64,000 nt of DNA, from the NCBI GenBank assembly GCA_002778195.1, contig PCDI01000006.1, forward strand, positions 501,950 through 565,949, given 5' to 3'. Below the pieces are notes generated by a model. That model was given only the letters and a program-made list of their open reading frames with translations, had not been told where the DNA came from and did not search any database. Each line of letters begins with the position of its first letter. Positions within the stretch are counted from its first letter, which is position 1. Positions 56,195-64,000 of the stretch are shown here, in pieces. Origin of the DNA: Raffaelea ambrosiae (Eukaryota > Ascomycota > Sordariomycetes > Ophiostomatales > Ophiostomataceae). The translations under genes and the position numbers were made by a program.

Positions 56195-57472
56195 ATGAAA
56201 CTCTCCTGGCTGTCGACGGCCCTGTTGGCGGCGCTGGCACCGCTGGCACCGCTGGCCTCGGCCGAGCACACCAGCAACTGGGCCGTCCTCGTCTGCACGT
56301 CGCGCTTCTGGTTCAACTACCGGCACCTCGCCAACGTGCTGTCCATCTACCGCACCGTCAAGCGTCTCGGCATCCCCGACTCGCAGATCATCCTGATGCT
56401 GCCCGACGACATGGCCTGCAACCCGCGCAACGCGTTCCCCGGCACGGTGTACTCGAACGCGGACCGCGCCGTCGACCTGTATGGCGACAACATCGAGGTC
56501 GACTACCGCGGCTACGAAGTGACGGTGCAGAACTTTATCCGGCTGCTGACGGACCGGGTCGGCGACGAGATGCCCCGCAGCAAGCGGCTGCTGACGGACG
56601 ACCGCAGCAACATTCTGGTGTACATGACGGGCCACGGCGGCAACGAGTTCCTCAAGTTCCAGGACGCCGAGGAGATTGGCGCGCTGGACCTGGCCGACGC
56701 GTTCGAGCAGATGTGGGAGAAGCGCCGCTACCACGAGATCCTGTTCATGATCGACACGTGCCAGGCCAACACCATGTACAGCCGCCTGTACTCGCCCAAC
56801 ATCATCGCCACCGGCTCCTCCGAGCTCGACCAGTCGTCGTACTCGCACCACGCCGACAACGACGTCGGCGTCGCCGTCATCGACCGCTACACCTACTACA
56901 ACCTCGAGTTCCTCGAGACCCAGGTCCGCGACCTCGGCAGCAAAAAGACCGTCGGCGACCTGTTCGACTCGTACGACTACGAAAAGATCCACTCCCACGC
57001 CGGCGTGCGCTACGACCTGTTCCGCGGCGGCGCCGAGGCCGCGCGCAGCCGTCTGGTGACCGATTTCTTTGGCAACGTGCAGAACGTCGAGGTGGATGGC
57101 GGCGGCGGCGGTGGTTCGTCTTCGTCCTCCTCCAAGCAGACAGGGAACAGCACCACGCTGGAAGACGATCTACTGGCGCTGAGCAAGACGATTGCAGCGC
57201 TGCGGGAGGCCGAGGCGGCCGAGGCCGTCGCCGCCGAGAAGCGAGGCCCGGAGGCGGCGTCATCTTCAGAAAGCGGCAGCACCAAGAAGAACAGCTCGTC
57301 CGCGCCACAACAGCAACAAGAGAACACACACACTGTCCGCACAACCCAGCCCAAGATCCAGTCGGCCAAGGCGCTGACCGAGGGTTCCTGGGGCAAGAAG
57401 GCGCTGGGCGCAGCAACGCTGGTGGGGTGTGGGCTGCTGTACGGGCTGAGCTCGTACCTGGAGTCTGCATGA
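56195..57472 (+). CDS. gpi8: GPI-anchor transamidase catalytic subunit Gpi8 (PIG-K)
   Basis: Caspase-like (C13) catalytic subunit of the ER complex that cleaves the C-terminal signal of precursor proteins and attaches a GPI anchor. Single exon, 425 residues. A signal peptide (LSTALLAALAPLAPLASA) precedes the conserved NWAVLVCTSRFWFNYRH. Catalytic His147 is in MTGHGGNEF and Cys189 in MIDTCQANTM, 42 residues apart as in yeast. VDYRGYEVTVQNFIRLL and YSHHADNDVGVAVIDRYTYY are further family blocks. The C-terminal part (about residues 305-395) is a Gly/Ser/Glu-rich insertion before a final hydrophobic segment (LGAATLVGCGLLYGLSSYL) that should anchor the protein. The start is the ATG after the CA-rich leader; an in-frame codon 114 bases upstream would bury the signal peptide. 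Confidence 0.96.
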   Translation: MKLSWLSTALLAALAPLAPLASAEHTSNWAVLVCTSRFWFNYRHLANVLSIYRTVKRLGIPDSQIILMLPDDMACNPRNAFPGTVYSNADRAVDLYGDNIEVDYRGYEVTVQNFIRLLTDRVGDEMPRSKRLLTDDRSNILVYMTGHGGNEFLKFQDAEEIGALDLADAFEQMWEKRRYHEILFMIDTCQANTMYSRLYSPNIIATGSSELDQSSYSHHADNDVGVAVIDRYTYYNLEFLETQVRDLGSKKTVGDLFDSYDYEKIHSHAGVRYDLFRGGAEAARSRLVTDFFGNVQNVEVDGGGGGGSSSSSSKQTGNSTTLEDDLLALSKTIAALREAEAAEAVAAEKRGPEAASSSESGSTKKNSSSAPQQQQENTHTVRTTQPKIQSAKALTEGSWGKKALGAATLVGCGLLYGLSSYLESA

Positions 57473-57860
57473 GCTTGCCTGTCTCCTTGGGGTTTGCTTG
57501 TATTCGTGCATGTTTTAGCGTTTTGTATACTATTTTGTTTTTCTGAAAAAGTGATGATACATGGGCATTGCTGGGCGTTTTTTTTTTGTGTACATACAGA
57601 CCCGGGCCACGGGCCAGCCGTCAAAATATAAATGTTATGAATTGAATCTGAACTGAAGCGAAAGGCGTCCACATCATATTTTGTTCAACATTTTGGTGAT
57701 GGGCTGATGCACCATGACTGTACGCGCTGGATTCTGCAGCTTCACAGCTTAAAAGTTGCGATGCCCCACTAAAGCTTCTTTTTCACATGAACCTCCGCAA
57801 CTTCCAACGTTGCACCATTTCTCTCACAGCAATGCGTGCCAGCACAGCACATCCGCCGCC
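57473..57860. other. intergenic spacer gpi8 / TFIIIC gene
   Basis: Contains the gpi8 3' flank and the short upstream region of the next gene in the same orientation. Nothing else is recognised. Confidence 0.6.
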
Positions 57861-60800
57861 ATGAACCACACGTCTTCACAAAATAGGCCACGGGTAAGTG
57901 ATTCATCGCGCTCGCAAATCATTGCATAGGGATTTCCACTCCCACTGACACGTACTTCTTTCCCCTCTACCCTCTACCCTAGAAACGCCTCAAGATCACT
58001 CCTCTGCGCCCGCTGTCTCTGCGGTCCGCCCCCTTTGCCAAACGCGCCCTTGCCTGGTCGGCCGATGCCGACCTTGCCGTGGCTGCGGATGACTCTGTCT
58101 ACATCTTTGTGCCCCAGCTGTACGGCGTCAAGGATGCAGAAGGCAGGGGAGGTGAAAAAAAGAAGACCACCCTGGACAACGCCTTGGACGACGACCACAA
58201 TGACAACGCCGACATGCCCAGAGGCGTCTCCAACGAGATGGCCACCCGCGCCCAGTTTGCCACGGCCAGTCTGCACATGCCCATTGCCTACCCGCCCCTC
58301 GATGTCCGCATCAATGCCCACCTCTACAAGGCTGCCGGCCTGCCCTTTCCCTTTCACTCTGTGCGCGGGAAAAACACGGCGCCAACCAGCTCGACTGTGC
58401 CCCCTGCCGTGCGGCCCCCTCCGGCGGCGCGCCGCCGCGGCGGGCCCACCAATGTCTTCCGCCAGCCCAGCGGTGCCGGCACGGGCCCGCTGACGTCGGT
58501 GGCGGCAACAATGAACTCGGTGGTGAGCGTGGCGTGGTCGCCGGTGGGCGTGGGACGGAACCGGCGGCCGGTGCTGGGCGTGTTGACTGCGAGCGGGACG
58601 GTCGGGGTGTACGGCGAGGTTCTGGGCCATGGCGGTGGCGGCGGCGGCGGCAGTGGTGGTAGTGGGGAAGAAGGAGGAGACGGGGCCGACGGCGTTGCCT
58701 CGAATGGCGTGCGCGACTCGGGAGGCGGCGACATGTCTCGGTGGGTGGTGCTGTGGGCGGTCGGCGAACGCCTGATGGTGCCGCCGCAGCGGCAGTTTGG
58801 GGAGTGTGTGGTGTCGTTTGCATGGAGCCAAGCATTCGACGAGGGTGGCGATGATGGGGACAGCATAAACAACAACAACAACAACAGCAGCAGCAGCAGC
58901 GGCGGCGGCGGCAGAGCACTGCTGGTGTATGCCACCGACCAGGGCGAGGTGGTCGTGGTCAGCGTGGGAAACACACGACGAGGCGAAGGAGAGTCGCGGA
59001 GTGGCGACGCACCAGCATGGCACGTCTACGAGGTGGCCCGGTTCGATGCCCTGGGACCGCATCCCCAGGCGAGCGGGAGCACGCTGTTGGACCCCGACTT
59101 TGTGCCGGGCGGCACGTCGTTCAGCCTGGCGTGCAGCCCGTGGGTGGTGGAGACACGACAACAAGCAGACACCGGTGGCACCATCACGGTCCGGACTTGT
59201 CTGATCGGCTACCTGGCCCGAAACTACGTTGGTTTCCGGAGAGTCACCGTGCGTGGGCCGTGGCATGCTGGCAGCTCCCGCCCGGATGGTGCACCGCGGC
59301 TGCTGCCTGACGTCCAGGTCGAGTCGCAGGACGTCGACGGACTGTGCGTCTTTCTCGGCGGCGACGCGTTCCTGGTGTGGGAGGACGGCGTGTGGACCCA
59401 CGCCGGTGGCCAGCGGGTCTGCCGCGGCGTCGTCGCTACTCCCATGGTCGCCAAGGCTTTCGAAGTGGTGGTGGTGGTGGCAGGCGGCTCGGCCGACAGC
59501 GGCACAGAGCAGCCGCCGACTTCGCCACCAGCCGCCTCCGTACCGCACGATGTGTCGGCTTGCGGGACGGCCTATCCCGAGCCCAACGACATCCACACCA
59601 ATCCCATTCAAGGTGCGTCTGCCTTTGGAACGTCGAGAGCAGTTTCGCCGAAGAAACGAAGCAGCTGACATGGCCAAAAACAGACCTCATCCTCTACCCG
59701 CCCGACCCGACCAAGCCTGGCTGGCAGCCAGCCCATGCCTACGTCCGCCTGTCGGCGACGGCTACCAACACCAGCACCGATTCCGGAAAAGACCACTGGA
59801 GCGGCGACTGGTACCGGCAGGTCGACAGCGCCGACCACGCCGACGCGCCCGCCAAGTGGCCCCAGTGGACCGCCGCCCTTGCCCGCCAGGCCCACATCTG
59901 TGCCGTGCCGGACGGCAGCGGTGCCGGCGACGAAGGCGAAGACGTGGCCTACGACGACAACGACGCCGACAGGCAGGACGTGAAAATGGAAAAGGACGAA
60001 GACGGGGACGGCGCTACGAACGGCGGGCCAGATCTCCCGGCTGCGGGCGGCGGGCTTCGTCTGGCGGCTACGCGCAAGACCGACACCGCCCTCCGGTACC
60101 TGCACCGGTACCGTGTCTGGGGCATGGCGCAAGCTCCCGGAGGTGGCTCGGGGGCGAGGCGGGCCGTGACCGCCGTGCTCGTGACAGAGCACTCGGCCCA
60201 ACACGCAGAGGCGGGTAGCTGGAACCGGGACCGCAGCCAGGTGGTGTTTGGCTGGCCTGCCTCAGACGGGCCGACGACGGGGCCGTTCGCCACAGAGGGA
60301 GAGGAAAGTGCCGAGGAGACTCCAGCCGATGACCCCCCTGCCGAGGAAGGAGAAGACGTGATCATGATCGACCCGGCCTTGGAGGCGATGTCCGCCACCA
60401 CGTTCCAGCCCACACCAGTGTCGACGGAGGCCCGCATGTGGTCGTGGATGTACGGTGGCGGGCCGCCCATCCAGACCGCCAGGCGGCACACTGGTGGCGA
60501 GGAAACAACCGACGGAGGGTCTTCTTCGGCGTCCTTCCGGCACCTGGTCGCCAAGCAAGTGTGCACCATATGCGGTGCGGCCATGGAGGGCGCAGGAGAG
60601 GGCTCCTCCCCCTCCTTGTCGTCGTCCATATGCTGCGCACGAGGCCATGTGTTTGACCGCTGTGGCGCCACCGGACTGGCCATCCAAAGACCGGGCATCT
60701 CGCGCGTATGCGGTGTGTGCGGCAGCAGAACCATCCGGACGGACGCGTTAGGGGGGATGCTGCGAGAGGGCAGTGGAGAGGCCAACGCCAACAGCACCAA

Positions 60801-60888
60801 CAACAGCACCAAGGACGCCACACGCGTCCTACAGCAGGCTGTTGTGGGCGACATCTGCGGCCGATGCGGTGGCAAATTTCGCGACTGA
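57861..60888 (+). CDS. TFIIIC subunit, 90-kDa/delta type with C-terminal zinc ribbon
   Basis: Predicted subunit of the RNA polymerase III factor that binds tRNA-gene promoters. Exons 57861-57893, 57983-59612 and 59684-60888 give 955 residues. The N-terminus (ALAWSADADLAVAADDSVYI) fits the start of the TFIIIC delta WD40-like domain, and NSVVSVAWSPVG is another blade. The C-terminus carries paired cysteines typical of the TFIIIC zinc-finger domain: VCTICGAAM near residue 847, then CARGHVFDRC, VCGVCGSR and a final ICGRCGGKF. Low-complexity insertions rich in Gly, Asn and Ser interrupt the N-terminal half, and an acidic stretch lies near 59930-60020. The 11-residue first exon is small, but its donor (GTAAGT) and frame are good. 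Sequence conservation is weak outside the two ends, as is usual for this family. Confidence 0.85.
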
Positions 60889-61272
60889 TGGGCGCTGGGG
60901 ACACTTCATGTACGGTTTGCTTAGACGCTTCTCTTGCGGACGCTTCTCATTTTCAATACCAACAAAAATCCACGGCTTCTTCTGCTTCTCCTTTCTGTCA
61001 CCCGCTTGATCCTTGATGCCGTATCTTCTGTCGTTCGTTTTTTTCTTTGCTCTTTGTATCCTGTTCTTCTCTATACGTGACGCATACGATGAAACCAAGC
61101 CTATATGTACATGCATACCTAACCCTCATTAGACCCTAAGCGCCCGTCTCGTCCTTTCTTTCCTCGTCATAAACTTTTCTGTATATCCAATTCCTTGTCC
61201 GCCTTCCGAGTCTATGAGCCGAGTCCATCCCTCGAGAATCTCGCTCCCTCCTACGGTCTATCCAGGATCCCT
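60889..61272. other. convergent intergenic spacer
   Basis: Shared 3' flank of the TFIIIC and acuH genes, T-rich on the plus strand. Nothing else is recognised. Confidence 0.6.
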
Positions 61273-62396
61273 TCAACCAAACATCTTGTTCATGGCTTGG
61301 TGCGCCAGCTCCACGCCCAGGAATGTCGCGGCGTTTGCAGGCACCGCACGCGCCAGTGCAGGACCTATACCAGGGAAGAACGCCTTGGCGCCACCCTTGC
61401 CGTACAGCTCCTTCACGACAGAGCTCAGTGTGATGCCGGGCTCCGTGCTCGTCTGCAGTCGGCTCTTGACGGTATCGACGGGGAAAACAGGGATCCACAT
61501 GGCAATACCGGCACCAGCACCGGCGACGGTAACAGCAGTCAGGCTCAGCTCGCCGGCGGGCTTGCCGGTGGCCGGGTCCTTGGGGGTCAGGCCCTTCTTG
61601 ATGTACTCGTAGGCGGCAAAGTAGGCAGCCGAACCGGGGCCGTCGCGGGCGAGGGTGGCCGCGCTGCCGCGGAAGACGGAGCGGAGGCCACCCTCTTTGT
61701 ACAGGTGGCGGACGACGTCGAGGGCGCCGTTGTATTTGGGCTTCTCGCCGGGAGCCAGAGTCTTTTGGCCCTGAACCTGGAGGATGACCTTGACGCGTTC
61801 AAAGGGAGCGGTAATGACGGTCATGGGAATGGCGGAGAAGAAGCCGGCAGCGGAGATCTGGGCGATGGAGAGGGAGCCGTCCGGTTGGGGAGCAGACACG
61901 GAGCTGACGATGGTCTTGCCGAGATCGTAGCCCCAGAAGGAGACAGCGACTGGTATTGTTAGTGAGGCGCAAACGAGTACCAAGTGCGCGGACAACGGAG
62001 AAAGAGGAAGGTACTGGAGGAAGCAAAAACGAGCGCGTAGCGCGAGGACACAATAAAAGAGAAAAACGAGCACGGAGTGCGAGAACCCCAAAGAAGACTT
62101 CAGAGAGACTTACACATGGGGGTGACACCAACGAGCGGCGCACTGACACCGGCGTACAGACCCGTGCGCAGGCCGTCCTTGGCCACGCTCTTCTTGACGA
62201 CATCAATGGCAGACGAGTAGACGCCCTTCTCGGCGGTCTGGAGGCGGACCTTGACCAGGTCAAAGGGGTGTCCGACAATGACGGCGCAGACACCACCAAA
62301 GCCACCGGCAGCGAAAGAACGCAGCTGCGAGGCAAGGCCGCCGCCAGTTGCGGGCGCAGTGCTGGCGACGTCAACGGGGTCTGCCGCGTCGGCCAT
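61273..62396 (-). CDS. acuH: mitochondrial carnitine/acylcarnitine carrier (AcuH/Crc1)
   Basis: Inner-membrane carrier that exchanges acylcarnitine for carnitine, needed for acetyl and fatty-acyl transport into mitochondria when fungi grow on acetate or fatty acids. Exons 62396-62114 and 61949-61273 give 319 residues. All three carrier repeats are present with their signatures PFDLVKVRLQ, PFERVKVILQ and PVDTVKSRLQ, each followed by the basic/aromatic loop (for example GLYAGVSAPLVGVTPM). The second repeat PFERVKVILQVQGQ is characteristic of the carnitine/acylcarnitine subgroup. The 164-nt intron splits the Phe codon in TPMFAVSFWGYD. No cleavable presequence is seen, as expected for carriers. 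Confidence 0.93.
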
Positions 62397-64000
62397 TTTT
62401 TTCCCCCGTGTATTTTGGTGAGGAGAGAGGGAGACGTCGGACGGAAGGAGGTAGTGTTTCTGGCTCGGGCTCGGGTCGGTTGGTTCGCAGTCCCAAGCTA
62501 GGAGAGCAGGAAGTCGTGCAAGGGGGGCTGTTGGTCGTCGCCGTGTCTGTGTCTGGACTCAATGCGTCTGTGTTCACTGTTTCTGGTGCTCAGAGAACGG
62601 GAGGTCGTCGAATTCGCTGGACGAGCCGAGAAAGAAGCTGGGAATACCGAAAGTAACTACCCCCAGAGATCGAGTGATTCTCGTCCACACACGTGCGAGC
62701 TTTTGTTGTCTGCAGGCCAAAAGTCGTCCCACTATCTCGGCTGTCGCACGGCTTAGCAATTTAAAAAAAAGCAAGTGGCCTGCAGGGCCCTCTCGAATCC
62801 TGCTGCTCTCGGGTGCCAATGGTTTGCCCGACGTGTGGTGCGCGGCGTGTGTGGGTGGTGGGAAAGTATGTCGGTGGGAAAAGTCGCTGTTCTTGGAGGT
62901 CGTCGTTGTACTTGGGGTTTGACGTATTATTCCGTGTATTTTTATTTACTGTTGCCGCGGGTACCTTTCGATTTTGCCGTGAGGAGAAAGAAAAAAGAAC
63001 GGGGGACTTTCACGTGCGTCAGAGGGGCAGCGGTCTCATAGTATTAACCACTGCAAATTTTTGGAGAAAGAACGACCCAAAAAAAAAAACCGGGGTGAGG
63101 AAGGAGCGAACAGATCTGGGAGAGCCCGAGCTTGATCTTTGTATGGAGGAATGAGATTCGCTCAAGACGAATTGCCGGGTCGTACTGCTTTTATTTTAAA
63201 ATGGCTGCACGAGGACACTGCCAGATGCCGCACACCCTGTGCTCCGGTGGTCCGTTGCCGTTTGCGCGCGTGGGACAAGAACGAGGCGTCTGCAGGGCGA
63301 CGCGACGGGGATAATTGGAGAAGATGGGAGGGAAGACAAATCGTTACCCGAGCCAGAAAAAAATCGACTTCCGTAGTCAGACGTCAAATTGGCAACAATG
63401 CCTTTGCCGTCTGCCTCGCTCCTTCTCTCCTAGGAAAGATATCCCACCAAGGCACCTTCCCTTTCGAACCCCAAATTCATGGCTGGCCCCTCCAATGAGT
63501 CTCCCCGAAAAGTTGTGCCTCGGTCGTTCGGCTGCCCCCACTGTCGCCCCGTTTTGTCCTACAAAATAGAGCTGGTTGCGACCCCAGAGCCCGCCAAAGC
63601 CCACAAATGAGACCCCGCGCAAATGCCTTTTAGTTGCCTCTGGCCTCGGCAGCGCAGTCGCACCTTCCGTATGACGCGGGGTGTTTTCTTCAGAGGTCAT
63701 AGCCGGGGCATTGACCAATCCCGCAACTCCAGCCGGGTTTTACAATGGTTACAACGGTAAACAGACCCCAAAGGCTCTTAGGATTTTATGTAAGCCTGGT
63801 CCTTCATTCACTCACTACATGGATGATATAACTAGACGACGTCATCTTCTTATTTCACACAACCTGATTAGTTTAAGAGGCGAGCCGAGTGCTCCAAAAT
63901 AGCTATAAAAAAGCCACCCCAAACAACCTTCCGATCTAGCAAAACACAAGGCAAAAAGTAATGCATTGGCCAGGAATTGAACTCTGAATTTTCAAAACAT
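62397..64000. other. right-edge region, acuH upstream DNA
   Basis: 1.6 kb with no recognised gene, including the acuH promoter. CCTCGG sites occur at 63518-63523 and 63644-63649. AT content rises toward the edge. A sequence at about 63961-63985 faintly resembles the T-arm end of a minus-strand tRNA, but the gene would lie beyond the window. Confidence 0.5.

Noticed and set aside
57974..59677. 567-codon open frame antisense to the TFIIIC gene
   Set aside because: His/Arg/Ala-rich shadow of a real exon with no domain.
63955..64000. Possible 3' part of a minus-strand tRNA (GTTCAATTCCTGG followed downstream by a T run)
   Set aside because: The putative T stem has a mismatch and a short loop, and the rest of any tRNA would lie outside the window.
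1..64000. CRISPR array, integrated virus, transposase or reverse transcriptase
   Set aside because: No spaced direct repeats of the right size and no matching protein domains were seen on either strand.

Overview
This is a window of nuclear DNA from a filamentous ascomycete, most likely a Sordariomycete; the genus cannot be fixed from sequence alone. The evidence is short GT-AG introns (55-231 nt) with CTAAC/CTGAC-like branch sites, G/C-ending codons, a secreted CBM1 protein, AcuH- and Naf1-type genes with fungal architecture, and intergenic DNA full of homopurine/homopyrimidine tracts. There is one 80-N assembly gap (13990-14069).

Layout. 1-15915 holds no gene I can support: it is a block of simple repeats, purine/pyrimidine tracts and a recurring TACATAGTA-type motif. 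From 15916 to 33406 come a CTD-kinase cyclin (-), a PX-associated/DUF3818 protein (+), an M3A oligopeptidase (-), a Cdc4-type myosin light chain (-), a two-BIR survivin (+) and a metallophosphoesterase (-). From 34313 to 49038 come a membrane protein with an SH3 domain (-), Naf1 (-), Alg9 (+) and a secreted CBM1 protein (-), separated by longer spacers. From 49039 to 62396 come a histidine-phosphatase family protein (-), a D-2-hydroxyacid dehydrogenase (-), the GPI transamidase subunit Gpi8 (+), a TFIIIC 90-kDa-type subunit (+) and the carnitine/acylcarnitine carrier AcuH (-). 62397-64000 shows no gene.

Most genes are single-copy housekeeping functions: transcription (CTD kinase, TFIIIC), snoRNP assembly (Naf1), cytokinesis and chromosome segregation (Cdc4, Bir1), ER glycosylation and GPI anchoring (Alg9, Gpi8), peptide turnover, and fatty-acid/acetyl-unit transport. 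They do not form a biosynthetic cluster or operon. Exon models were made by joining reading frames at GT/AG sites; all fifteen multi-exon or single-exon models below stay in frame from ATG to stop.

I did not find a convincing new multi-gene system. The points most worth a second look are the 15.9-kb gene-free block, the dispersed TACATAGTA motif found only between genes, a coding-like membrane/targeting extension upstream of the oligopeptidase start, and the SH3 membrane protein with a His-rich start.
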